This document shows, one piece after another, positions 38,752 through 47,376 of a stretch of 64,000 nt of DNA. The stretch's first letter is position 1. Every line of letters starts with the position of its first letter. Source of the DNA: Microbulbifer sp. VAAF005. Its GTDB lineage: Bacteria > Pseudomonadota > Gammaproteobacteria > Pseudomonadales > Cellvibrionaceae. The DNA lies in contig NZ_CP120233.1 of the NCBI RefSeq assembly GCF_030012985.1, positions 2,579,501-2,643,500 on the forward strand, given 5' to 3'. The position numbers were made by a program, and so were the translations under genes. The notes below the pieces were generated by a model. It ran no database searches. It saw nothing but the letters and a program-made list of their open reading frames with translations, and was not told the DNA's origin.

Positions 38752-38797
38752 GTAAATATATTATGTACCGCGTCATAGGTCAATATATTATTTACCC
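38752..38797. promoter_or_regulatory. Divergent promoter/operator for the operon and the HTH gene
   Basis: On the minus strand TTGACC (38783-38778) and TATATT (38760-38755) are 17 bases apart, five of six consensus bases in each box. On the plus strand a TATATT (38784-38789) precedes the HTH gene by 11 bases. Imperfect inverted arms GTAAATATATT (38752-38762) and AATATATTATTTAC (38782-38795) flank the region and could be the operator for the encoded HTH protein. Confidence 0.6.
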
Positions 38798-38800
38798 GCT

Positions 38801-39013
38801 TTGAAAAAAATTCTTACTCCTGACGAAATAATTGATCAAGTCAAAGATCGTTTAGGTCTCACTACCGATGTGGAGCTGGCCAACCTTATTGGCGTACAAA
38901 AACAAAATATCAACCAATTCCGTCAGGGGAAAGGTGGAAACCTGCCTTGCCGTCTTTTCACCGCCGTACTTGATGAAAGTCAGGCAGTTTCAACCCTAAA
39001 CAAGAAGTCTTAA
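38801..39013 (+). CDS. Small CI-like HTH DNA-binding protein (TTG start)
   Basis: The 70-aa protein has an HTH of the phage CI-repressor N-terminal type (LTTDVELANLIGVQKQNINQFRQGK). It has only the DNA-binding domain. The start is a TTG with no ribosome site, about five bases from the expected transcription start, so the mRNA may be nearly leaderless. It is divergent from the operon at 38.7 kb and is the natural candidate for its regulator. Its 3' end overlaps the integrase remnant by 56 bases on the opposite strand. Confidence 0.6.
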   Translation: MKKILTPDEIIDQVKDRLGLTTDVELANLIGVQKQNINQFRQGKGGNLPCRLFTAVLDESQAVSTLNKKS

Positions 39014-39721
39014 AGGCTTCCTTGATACGTTTTTCCCAGGGATCGATGTAAATAAGGGTCATTTCTGCCGTGGAGTGACCCAAAATGTCTTGAATCAATT
39101 GAAGGTCAAACCCCTTACGGTCCATCCAGCTTGCTAGGCTACGTCGCCCGCTATGGCTAGAACCGCCATGAATTCCGGCTTGCTTTATAAGGTCACGCGC
39201 AATGTTTTCGAGTGAACCACACACCAGAGTTGTTTTTATATTTCCATCGGCATCTGGGTATTTCTTGAAATTGAAAGATAGCTTGCGCCACTGTCTGCCT
39301 TTCAGAGATAGAAATACGGGACTATCTGGTGCAAGCCCACCAAAAGCCCCATCTTCACTAAGCATTACACGATCCTCTATGCGCTGCGCCCTAAGATCCT
39401 CTAGTGCAGCTCTCTGCTGTGGAACCAAAAGGTAGGCTTCCCTGTATTGGTATATGCTCCAGGCAGCCTAAAAGCTTACTTAAGCTCACCTGTTGGGTGG
39501 TATATATCCCCAATTTTTAGCTGTGCTACTTCATTGATCCTTAGTCCGGTACCAAATAACATCCAAATGAGAGCTACATTCCGTTTCCCTGTATTGCCAC
39601 GCGAAGCTGCCCACAGGATATGAGCCAGCTGCTTAGGGTACTCCACGATCTCAGCCCGTCCTGAGCCGGTCACAGCGACTGACTTCAACCTATTCACAGG
39701 CCTAGTTCTAGCTCTAGCCAT
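38958..39721 (-). pseudogene. Tyrosine recombinase (integrase) remnant
   Basis: The 5' piece (39476-39721) carries NVALIWMLFGTGLRINEVAQLKIGD with the first catalytic Arg; the 3' piece (38958-39428) carries SHSGRRSLASW (HxxR) and GHSTAEMTLIYIDP (H and Tyr nucleophile). Between them lie an in-frame TAA after GELK and a one-base frameshift near GKP/YLLVPQQ. No N-terminal core-binding domain is seen, so it was already a short integrase. At least two defects make it non-functional as written. Confidence 0.8.
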
Positions 39722-39733
39722 AGATGTCTCCTG

Positions 39734-39771
39734 ATTATCACAAATCCACCATATCTCGTGCTTGTGATAAT
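39734..39771. repeat. Perfect 10-bp inverted repeat at the integrase start
   Basis: ATTATCACAA (39734-39743) and TTGTGATAAT (39762-39771) are exact inverted copies separated by 18 bases, a few bases upstream of the integrase start codon. This could be an operator or a recombination core site. Confidence 0.6.
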
Positions 39772-39866
39772 GGTAATTAATGTGCCATCTGATTATTTCA
39801 AAACTAGCAAAACCGGGGCTTCATGGGAATGTTTACTGGCAGACAACTTTGGCGGAGAAATCGGGG

Positions 39867-39884
39867 CACTGACACGTGTCAGTG
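39867..39884. repeat. 18-bp perfect palindrome CACTGACACGTGTCAGTG
   Basis: All nine base pairs match across the centre. It is followed by TAAGTTTTTTAGG, so it might act as a weak terminator, but a protein-binding or resolution site is equally possible. The rest of 39722-40394 has no supportable gene. Confidence 0.6.
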
Positions 39885-40394
39885 TGTAAGTTTTTTAGGT
39901 TATCGGTTAGGAGCCTGAGGCAGCAAAACTCGGCCTGAGTACCGTGACCTTTGAAGTGAGTGGAGAGGAATAACCCTCTCCTTTTATTACATCTCTCCCC
40001 TATTCCCACCAACTGGGAAACTTATTGCCGTAGAGAAAAAAGAGTTAGCCTGTCCCCCCTCAACCACCAAGACCAGCTAAATTTGGTGAAGTTCAAAGCT
40101 GAAAAGGAATTGTTAACTACGGTTCAGCCCATCGCTCGATCACAGCAGAAGAAAGCAAAGATTCTATCACCCAGCGGAGAATGCCTTTTCAAGCAAAGGG
40201 GCGATTCAATATTGACTCCCACATACCCTGCTGGTACATTCTCAAAAATGGCATCGGGTAGCCTGCGGTTGGTGTAAGTGTCTCACCAAACAAAGCCCAT
40301 TCTTCTAGTAATTTCCTATTACGTATTCCTCTAATTGGCTCTAGGCACTCTATCGCTATTATCCGTTAGGAGCACATGAATCCAGGAATGGCGT

Positions 40395-42203
40395 ATGACC
40401 AATATTAAGCGTTTTTTACCTACAAAAAAATTTCATATTCTTCCGATCAAAGGACTCACACCCGCTGAATTGAAGTCGTCCGCTAAAGCGGCTTATCGAG
40501 ATCGTGAAAAGCTTGGACATTCCTCACTATTGAATTTTCTAGCAAAGCAATTCGGAATTAGCGGTGGTTTTGCTGGATTTCTACATGAGTATGAGACATC
40601 GCTTAAGCCCTTTATGCTTCAACATGAGCTGTTACGACACACCGACTTACTGACGCCTCGCAAGCAACCGAAATTTGATATTCCCTACCTGAAGCTCAGC
40701 ATAGAACAGGTATGTGGGCGCTTATTCGATTCAGGGTTAGCTTTGCCTAAACGTTTATTTACAGGCTACAACTTTGACTATAGGAGCCACTACGTTGATC
40801 CAGGGCGGGAGTTCCTACAGTACACGGATGCACATGGTGGCTACCACGACTTCGATAGTGAGATTCTCTTGAGGTTTGTCAAAAATGCTGAAACTCAACC
40901 TAACCCCCTCCAGAATGAGAAACCGCAGATAGATATAGTTGTCGGCGGTCTGTTAGCCCACTGTATTCAGCCCTCTTTCAACCTGATGGGAGATTTGCTG
41001 GTTTATCCTGCTAGCGATAGTCTGACACAGCCTGAGATCTACTGGCCACTTAAGGCCTGCCGAGAGGACAAAGCACGGCGTATTGAGTTGATTGAGCGCG
41101 TAGGTAAGCTATTTCGATCTCAGTTTGAAGCTGGTGATGAAGGCTGGGTTGAGGTCATTCCGTATAATGAGTCGCTAGTGTTTTTAAAGGGAACTAAAGG
41201 AGAATACGATTTCGTAATTCCCGGCTTGAGATCAATACCCTTTGAGCATCAAATTTACGCGCCTTATTTGAAGCGTGCAGATATCCCTAGCCAGATGAAC
41301 GAAGAATATCATTTTCGGCGCTGGCATTACTTCGAGTATCGCGGGTGGCGTGAACGGGATGCACACCGTGCTGAGCAATTCTTTTATTCTTCAGGAGGCG
41401 ATATTAGTTGCTATCCTGGATACTCGGGAGTTTTAAGTACCTACATGGCTTCCCATAAGAAGTATACACCAGGAAAAGTGCGGCACTCTTCTTCATCTTC
41501 TGCCGTCAAATTTTATCGTGTTCAGCTCGATTGTAAGGTTCTATATGTTTCTGACCTTATTTCTATCGACGAGATCACTCTTTTCTCAAATCGTAATGTG
41601 GACTATTTCAGATACCGCGATTCGATAAAAGAGTGTACAAAACCTGATGATTTGATACCTATGAATGACGATTGTACTTTACTCCCAGCAGCTGTAACTT
41701 GGTACGACGCCTGTGCTTATATGGCCCATTTTGAGTCAGTAAATAATCTGCCAGTACGATTATTGAAGACAAGTGAATATCTGACGATTCGTCAGCAGTG
41801 TGATCCTGATGCCTCTAACTACCTTAAAACTGAGCATCCAGGCGGCTATAGGAAATCGAAACCGGATGGACTACTAGAGTTTTCCGATCGCTCTGGCCTC
41901 AGCTATGGTGCTCACCCTCCGTATATGAAAGTAGAGAGGTTTGATAAGCTAATGTGCCATTACGCAAAACCGTTAGAGTACATCATCCACCCCTCCGGGT
42001 TACAGTTCGTCGATTCAGATAGCTTTGGTGAGTGGTTGTATGAAAATCCCAACGGTAATTATGCGGCCGCTGTTCGCTCGAAATCGCTACTATCAATGTT
42101 CGGCACCAACCACCTTGATCATGACTTATTCCCCGCATATAGCACTGGTAAGTATAAGCATGCCAAAATTGGCTTTCGTCTTTGCTATTTATCGTCCAAA
42201 TGA
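40395..42203 (+). CDS. FGE-sulfatase/SUMF1-like domain protein of unknown function
   Basis: This is a 602-aa protein. Its N-terminus (LTPAELKSSAKAAYRDREKL and LLNFLAKQFGI) resembles a small helical domain found at the start of plasmid- and ICE-borne proteins. The C-terminal ~200 residues look like a formylglycine-generating-enzyme/C-type-lectin fold: AAVTWYDACAYMAHFES followed by LPVRLLKTSEY, and the final KIGFRLCYLS. The paired Cys residues of true FGE are not evident, so a binding fold is likelier than oxidase activity. The ATG has AGGA upstream. The gene stands alone near the right end of the transposon, with no partner. Confidence 0.5.
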   Translation: MTNIKRFLPTKKFHILPIKGLTPAELKSSAKAAYRDREKLGHSSLLNFLAKQFGISGGFAGFLHEYETSLKPFMLQHELLRHTDLLTPRKQPKFDIPYLKLSIEQVCGRLFDSGLALPKRLFTGYNFDYRSHYVDPGREFLQYTDAHGGYHDFDSEILLRFVKNAETQPNPLQNEKPQIDIVVGGLLAHCIQPSFNLMGDLLVYPASDSLTQPEIYWPLKACREDKARRIELIERVGKLFRSQFEAGDEGWVEVIPYNESLVFLKGTKGEYDFVIPGLRSIPFEHQIYAPYLKRADIPSQMNEEYHFRRWHYFEYRGWRERDAHRAEQFFYSSGGDISCYPGYSGVLSTYMASHKKYTPGKVRHSSSSSAVKFYRVQLDCKVLYVSDLISIDEITLFSNRNVDYFRYRDSIKECTKPDDLIPMNDDCTLLPAAVTWYDACAYMAHFESVNNLPVRLLKTSEYLTIRQQCDPDASNYLKTEHPGGYRKSKPDGLLEFSDRSGLSYGAHPPYMKVERFDKLMCHYAKPLEYIIHPSGLQFVDSDSFGEWLYENPNGNYAAAVRSKSLLSMFGTNHLDHDLFPAYSTGKYKHAKIGFRLCYLSSK

Positions 42204-42914
42204 TTAAAATTTATCCGTTTTTAATCTAGGTTAAAAACTAGAAGGTTATACACTGCAAGTTGTACCCCGATTTTCTTTGTATAGCTTTGCCTGGCGTTGT
42301 GGGCGGCTGGCATCGGACACAAGCCCGGTGTCGCACCACCGGCTGCAGTGCCCTTATTGCTTCCAGCCTCCGAATTCTTTGTTACTTCGCCACAGCTTCC
42401 AACGCTGTTGAACACAACTTCAAAGTCGCACGATCGGCACCTGGCGAAGATCGGGCGTATAGGCCGGTGAGAGGTCCCGTTTGCGGTACCGTCTGGATGG
42501 TCACGCGCAACACAGACGTAGCGTTGGTTAATTATCCTTGACGGAAACTGCGAAACGATGCACGCAAAGAGTCTTTATATCGCGTTATTCAGGGGGGCAA
42601 GTATTTGCAGCATATCCGGCTCTTGGCAGGGGCCTAACCATAACAGTCGATAGTTTGTCTGACAAATAGTACTATCTTGAGCAAAAATTAACATTTTGGA
42701 GGTTATTCTATTAAGTCAGGTTTGGTTTGCGAGTTTTCCCCTATAGCTCTTCCTTGCTTTGTGTACAGTCACATAAGTTCAGTTAGTATCCAAATTTTAC
42801 TATTCCAAACTCTGTTTATAGTCAGCATTAGTATTCAAAATTTATTGCCCCAACACATCAGGCATGAATGCAATCAATAAACCGCCCTATCTGAGCGTGA
42901 TAGAGCACGATCTG
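42204..42914. other. Non-coding stretch inside the right end of the transposon
   Basis: About 700 bases with no convincing gene. Part of it (about 42285-42540) is richer in G+C than its surroundings, with a small hairpin CCGGTG/CACCGG around 42328-42345, and may be a fragment of foreign origin. I do not recognise it. Confidence 0.5.
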
Positions 42915-43078
42915 ACGCCTCTTATCGTTACTTCTCTCCCCTGAAGTTGCTTCAGATGAGTCATAGAACTGGGATCTATGACTCATTTACCGGTCGTTTT
43001 GTGAGTCATAGCCCTTACAGACCCTAACTACGACAACTTATGGGGGAACGAATACGCCAACTTATGGGTACACTCACA
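42915..43078. repeat. Right transposon end with TnsB-type binding repeats
   Basis: Three copies of the end motif are visible in reverse orientation: ACGCCTCTTATCGTTAC (42915-42931), CGACAACTTATGGGG (43031-43045) and CGCCAACTTATGGG (43055-43068), followed by the terminus TACACTCACA. Between the inner and outer copies lies an 11-bp inverted repeat ATGAGTCATAG/CTATGACTCAT (42956-42966/42976-42986) and a third GAGTCATAG at 43003-43011. Confidence 0.78.
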
Positions 43079-43083
43079 TGTGA
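43079..43083. repeat. 5-bp target-site duplication, right copy (TGTGA)
   Basis: Directly follows the right terminus and equals the left copy at 14297-14301. The 341 bases beyond it, up to the next gene at 43425, show no recognisable feature. Confidence 0.88.
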
Positions 43084-43424
43084 TTTTTGCTTAAGACCTA
43101 GTGAAAAAATCAAACCACTGGGTACCAATCCCATTTCGCATCAAAAATACGTGATTTATCGTTGCTCGAGCAACTTTACTCGTTAAAAAATATATATTTA
43201 AAGTTTTGCCGATAAGCTGCGAAAGATCAGCTTCTTTTCTGGTGTAGTAACATCCACTCCTAATTTTGGAAATGAGTGCTCACTTTTTGCATCCCAAAGT
43301 TACAGTGAGGTCTTAATATATTTATCTCAAATGAAACTGACTTTTGAACTCATAAACCAAGTTTAAAGGAGGCAATAAGCTTAAAATTTTATGCACGTCT
43401 TAAGGAGTATAAGTCCGCCATGTT

Positions 43425-44591
43425 TCACTCTAGTACTTCATTAAATTGTGACAGATTATTTTGCATTGTAGTCAGAAGCTCTCTGCAATGCCCAATCTCC
43501 GGAGAAAATGCTTCTTCCAAACTTGTAATTTTCTGGCATAACCAACTGTTCAGCGTCGGCCATTCTTCTTTATTGTGGCCATTTGCTGAAATTTCTGTAA
43601 ATACCCTGGAGCCGATATAACTATCCAGACGGTCCCACACCAAAGTATCACCAAAGCGCGACTCAATTTTATTCTTTTTAGAAAACAAAGAATCAAACAA
43701 ATATTTATTTTCATCACGCTCTGAACGTCCTATGACAAATTCAGCCCGGATAGAGTCTTGATTCAATACAACTTGATAAGTCACCTTAGTCAAACCAGAT
43801 CGCCCTCGGAGACTGTTCTGAGTCATGGCATTTGCATTATCAAATAACCTACAGTCACTTTCACGCATAATTTCAATGAACTGCTTCCAGAACTCTCGCC
43901 GTGTATGGTGGCGCTGAGCTAGCTCACGAGCATTGGTCTGCTCTTCCTGCTTCTTTTCTGCCAGACCGATCACATATTCCTCGACCTCTTTCATTGGTAA
44001 TATCTGCTCTAGACTCAGGAATAATTGATCTCCTTTCGCGTAAGGCACAGCCTTAATACACTGAAGACGCAGGTTATGACGCATCAACCAGTGTGCGGTA
44101 GAAGTTACTTCACGACGAAAATGCGCAGCAACAAGAATGATGCGCTGCTCAGCATCAGGGTTCAAAATCAGCTCATCGAAATCCCTATCAGCAAAGAATT
44201 CCACTAATCGTTCCCGCGCACTTTGATTCTGCTCGCAACCTCTTTTATCAAGAAAACGCTGATAGATTTCTATGATCTGACTTTTTGTTAGGCTGGCGCA
44301 GTAGGACGCGTACTTTAGTGCTTGCCATACTACATCACGTCCAGAATCATCGAGTTTATTTTCAATAATTACTAAATGACCATGTTTATCCAGGGCAAGC
44401 AGGTCTAAGCGTTCACGAGTCTCATTAAAACCATCAAATTCTTTTTGAATAATAAGCAATTCCTCACCCAGTACTTCAGGATTGGCTGCTAACCACTCTT
44501 GCAGATGTTCGCGTTCACGGAAGCCTAAATCAGAAAACTTTTTCAACTTAAGTGGCTCGAGTCTATTAGTATTCCTGTCAATTTGATACAT
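43425..44591 (-). CDS. DUF4268/PD-(D/E)xK nuclease-like protein
   Basis: The 388-aa protein has an N-terminal RecB-like nuclease fold: RLDLLALDKHGHLVIIENKLDDSGRD places an Asp and the ExK (ENK) in the positions of the PD-(D/E)xK active site (~residues 61-85). The C-terminal part is a DUF4268-type domain with EFWKQFIEIM. Such proteins are often annotated as DUF4268 and are suspected nucleases; I know no demonstrated function. It lies just outside the transposon, so it belongs to the chromosome or to a second, older island. Confidence 0.7.
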   Translation of the reverse strand: MYQIDRNTNRLEPLKLKKFSDLGFREREHLQEWLAANPEVLGEELLIIQKEFDGFNETRERLDLLALDKHGHLVIIENKLDDSGRDVVWQALKYASYCASLTKSQIIEIYQRFLDKRGCEQNQSARERLVEFFADRDFDELILNPDAEQRIILVAAHFRREVTSTAHWLMRHNLRLQCIKAVPYAKGDQLFLSLEQILPMKEVEEYVIGLAEKKQEEQTNARELAQRHHTRREFWKQFIEIMRESDCRLFDNANAMTQNSLRGRSGLTKVTYQVVLNQDSIRAEFVIGRSERDENKYLFDSLFSKKNKIESRFGDTLVWDRLDSYIGSRVFTEISANGHNKEEWPTLNSWLCQKITSLEEAFSPEIGHCRELLTTMQNNLSQFNEVLE

Positions 44592-44850
44592 TGATAGACC
44601 TCGGTTTTGGATACTTAAGAAATATAAATGTGCTTATTACGCCTGGTAGCTGGTTACCTACGTATATGCCACTACAATTAACCCCAGTCTATCTAAGACT
44701 TATGAATCGCGGAAGTGATTGACATAGATAATTGCCATCGCAGCTTAATGACCTCATTCATAGACATCAATTTAGGTCTGTTAAACTCGATGATTAACTT
44801 CCATACACTTGGGTATAGGGAACTATCACTCAACACATAGGGAAGAAATA

Positions 44851-45864
44851 ATGAAAGTAATAGCGCTAAAAACACCAGGCGGACTAGAAAATATTTCGGT
44901 TAGCGACATCGCTGACCCGGGAGCACCCGGCCCAGGCCAAATCCGTGTTGCAATTAAAGCCTCCTCCCTCAACTTCCACGATCTTTTGGTTGCCAACGGC
45001 GGTATTCCCACAGAAGACGGCCGTATTCTGATGTCTGATGGCGGCGGTATCGTGGATGCAGTTGGTGAGGATGTTACCGATTTTCAGGTCGGCGATTCTG
45101 TTGTGTCGTGCTTTTTCCCACAGTGGCCAGCAGGGACGCCTATGGCTTCCGTGGGTAACTTTGCCAATACGCCTGGTGACGGTATCGATGGGATGGCCGC
45201 TGAGTTTGTTGTGCGCGATCAGAGCGCTTTTACCCTTGCCCCAAAAGACTGGAGCCACGCTCAGGCGGCAACCATTACTACCGCAGGCCTTACTGCTTGG
45301 CGAGCATTGGTAGTAGACGGCAAGGTAAAACCTGGCGACACAATATTGACTCTAGGCACTGGCGGAGTATCTATTACGGTAATTCAGATTGCCAAAATAT
45401 TGGGGGCCAAAGTTATTGTAACTTCTTCTTCCGACGAGAAACTGGAGCGCGCTAAAAAATTAGGCGCCGATCATGGCGTCAACTATCGCACCCATACACA
45501 GTGGTCAAAGAAGGTTATGGAGCTGACGGAAGGCAAAGGTGCGGACCATATTATTGAGCTCGGTGGCCCCGGTACACTAGAGCAATCGATCCATTCAGTC
45601 AGAGTTGGCGGCCATATTTCATTGATTGGTGTTTTAACGGGCCGCTCGGGAGAAGTGCCCACAGCACTATTGATGGCCAAGCAGGCCCGGTTACAGGGCT
45701 TGATCGTTGGAAGCCGTAGGGATCAACGGGAATATGTCACCGCATTAGAAGCCAACCAGATACAGCCAGTGATTGATAAGACTTACCCTATGGAGGAACT
45801 GGCTGCGGCATTTGAATACCAGGCCAGCGGGTCGCACTTTGGCAAGATCTGCGTCGAATGGTAA
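44851..45864 (+). CDS. Zinc-type alcohol dehydrogenase family oxidoreductase
   Basis: The ~337-aa MDR-family protein has an N-terminal GroES-like domain (SLNFHDLLVANGGIP, then ILMSDGGGIVDAVGEDV) and a Rossmann domain with LGTGGVSITVIQIAK. The zinc-binding Cys/His pattern of classical ADHs is weak, so it may be a zinc-independent quinone/alkenal-type reductase. It starts at the ATG at 44851 after AGGGAAG. The GlxA-like regulator downstream is convergent with it. Confidence 0.82.
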   Translation: MKVIALKTPGGLENISVSDIADPGAPGPGQIRVAIKASSLNFHDLLVANGGIPTEDGRILMSDGGGIVDAVGEDVTDFQVGDSVVSCFFPQWPAGTPMASVGNFANTPGDGIDGMAAEFVVRDQSAFTLAPKDWSHAQAATITTAGLTAWRALVVDGKVKPGDTILTLGTGGVSITVIQIAKILGAKVIVTSSSDEKLERAKKLGADHGVNYRTHTQWSKKVMELTEGKGADHIIELGGPGTLEQSIHSVRVGGHISLIGVLTGRSGEVPTALLMAKQARLQGLIVGSRRDQREYVTALEANQIQPVIDKTYPMEELAAAFEYQASGSHFGKICVEW

Positions 45865-45922
45865 TGGAGTAGCTCTCAATCTCGCCGCACTCTTAAAGCT
45901 AAGACACTTGTGAGAGCGCGGC

Positions 45923-46867
45923 TTAACGATTCCTACTGAAATATGAGGGGGACACACCAAATTGGCCATAAAAAGCCCGGCGAAAGCTATCATAGCTTGC
46001 AAACCCCACCTGCCGAGCCACCTGAACAAGGCTTGCTGATTCACAGGTGATTAAATCCCGCGCCCGGTTTAAACGGAGTTGGTTTAGATAATGTCCGGGG
46101 GTGCTATTAAGATGTTGTTTGAACAAGCGAGTTAACTGGCGATCGCTGACAGAAATACGCTCCGCCATATCGGAAACGCTGATTGATTTCTGGTAATTCT
46201 CCGACAGCCACTCCAATAGAGGATTGAGCCTCATACTGTCGCTGGATTGCACTTTAAGCAGATCAGAGTACTGTGACTGCCCTCCCCTGCGCTGAAGATA
46301 AACGACCAGATCTTTAGCCACGCTGGCCGCAATAGTATTGCCATAATCCTGGCGAATCACTTCCAGGGCCAAGTCGACTCCAGATAGAATTCCCGCTGAG
46401 GACCACAGTTTTCCACTTTCAATAAACAAAGGGTCCTGCTCAACCTGATAATTGACTGCTTGCTCGGCAAGCTGCCGGCAATGCCGCCAGTGAGTGGTAA
46501 TGCGGTGCTTTTGTTCCGGAAATATATCTGTTAGTAAGAATGCACCTGTACAGATACTCAAGACACGCTCTGCTTTGTCTGCGATTGCACGCAGCGCATT
46601 TACCTGCTTAGGACTTAAGCGCAGCTGCCGCATCCCAGTACCGCCAGTAATGACCAGGTAATCAATTTCCCTATCCTGGTAAATATCAAAATCCACTGAT
46701 AGGGCTTGGCCGTACGCGGTTTTAACTGATGCATTGGTTAAACCTATCAAACGACTTGTATAGGCCTCACTAACGAAACTATTAGTCTCCATAAAGGCAT
46801 CCAAGGGCCCAAAAAGGTCTAACGCCTGGAATCCATCTGCAACAAAAAAACCTATCTTCTTGGTCAT
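45923..46867 (-). CDS. GlxA-family AraC-type transcription regulator
   Basis: This 314-aa protein combines an N-terminal DJ-1/PfpI-like domain (KIGFFVADGFQALDLFGPLDAF, and the CTGAFLL elbow near residue 107) with a C-terminal AraC-type double HTH (ISVSDMAERISVSDRQLTRLFKQ and VARQVGFASYDSFRRAFYGQFGVSP). It is convergent with the dehydrogenase gene and might control it; that is inference. The 509-base gap beyond it (46868-47376) shows nothing I can name. Confidence 0.88.
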   Translation of the reverse strand: MTKKIGFFVADGFQALDLFGPLDAFMETNSFVSEAYTSRLIGLTNASVKTAYGQALSVDFDIYQDREIDYLVITGGTGMRQLRLSPKQVNALRAIADKAERVLSICTGAFLLTDIFPEQKHRITTHWRHCRQLAEQAVNYQVEQDPLFIESGKLWSSAGILSGVDLALEVIRQDYGNTIAASVAKDLVVYLQRRGGQSQYSDLLKVQSSDSMRLNPLLEWLSENYQKSISVSDMAERISVSDRQLTRLFKQHLNSTPGHYLNQLRLNRARDLITCESASLVQVARQVGFASYDSFRRAFYGQFGVSPSYFSRNR

Positions 46868-47376
46868 AGCATCTCCTCCACACAGGGAATTGTACTCCAG
46901 TGGGCGCGTCTGCTATGACACATTTACGACACAAAACGACATTGGTACTTCACCTAAACTAATTCAACATAGAACTACCTCCATGAAACTGAACCACCCA
47001 ATCTCATAAGGCTGACAGAAAATTAGCTAGTCAGACCAAATCCCACAGCAATTAAAACCCTGCCATTCAACTACTCAATATTTGTAAGGTTCGTATTATC
47101 TAAACCGTTTGTACCAAATTGATCAGCTCTTATCCTAAGTAGGATGTTTTACTCAATAAAAAATAATCTTTAATAAAATACTCAATATGAAAATTAACCA
47201 ACCATGATGCCGGTCAAGTAATAAAAATTAATTTAGAGTTAACCTTCAGTTTTATTCACCAAAAAAACTGCTGTTGTATTTTTCACCCACACCAAGTTTC
47301 CACTCTGTAAAAAACAACTTATCACTCCAAAAGCACCAATACCTAAAGCACAAGAAATACAGTAAGGATGTATTAA

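Larger units (their letters stand above)
14302..43078. mobile_element. Tn7-like transposon (28.8 kb) inserted beside tRNA-Ile2
   Basis: The termini are inverted copies: the left end starts TGTGAGTGTAACGATAAG and the right end, read inward, starts TGTGAGTGTACCCATAAG. Both are flanked by TGTGA. Sub-terminal CCATAAGTTGTCG-type repeats occur several times at each end. The left side encodes a TnsA-TnsB fusion, TnsC and TniQ, all transcribed outward toward the tRNA; the rest is cargo. No Cas genes or CRISPR array are seen, so targeting is presumably by the TniQ/TnsD protein recognising the tRNA gene. Base composition is clearly more AT-rich than the flanking chromosome. Confidence 0.9.

Noticed and set aside
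38711..38776. Longer start (38776) for the first operon gene
   Set aside because: The start would lie upstream of the predicted -10 box, so the transcript could not include it.
30000..38800. Integron cassette array
   Set aside because: Repeated gene junctions suggest cassettes, but no attC-like folded sites lie between genes and the nearby recombinase lacks integron-integrase features.
39960..40277. 105-codon open frame
   Set aside because: No ribosome site, no domain and unusual composition; the stretch is better left as non-coding.
40395..42203. Diversity-generating retroelement
   Set aside because: The FGE-like fold fits a variable protein, but there is no reverse transcriptase gene or template repeat nearby.
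42260..42541. 93-codon open frame near the right end
   Set aside because: No family match or ribosome site; the G+C-rich patch looks like a fragment rather than a gene.
42976..42986. Homology of CTATGACTCAT to the tRNA anticodon arm
   Set aside because: Only seven bases (GACTCAT) are shared with the tRNA; that is expected by chance and the right-end repeats explain the rest.
14302..43078. CRISPR-associated transposon (CAST)
   Set aside because: No Cas gene and no array of regularly spaced repeats is visible anywhere in the element; the TniQ has a long TnsD-like C-terminus instead.
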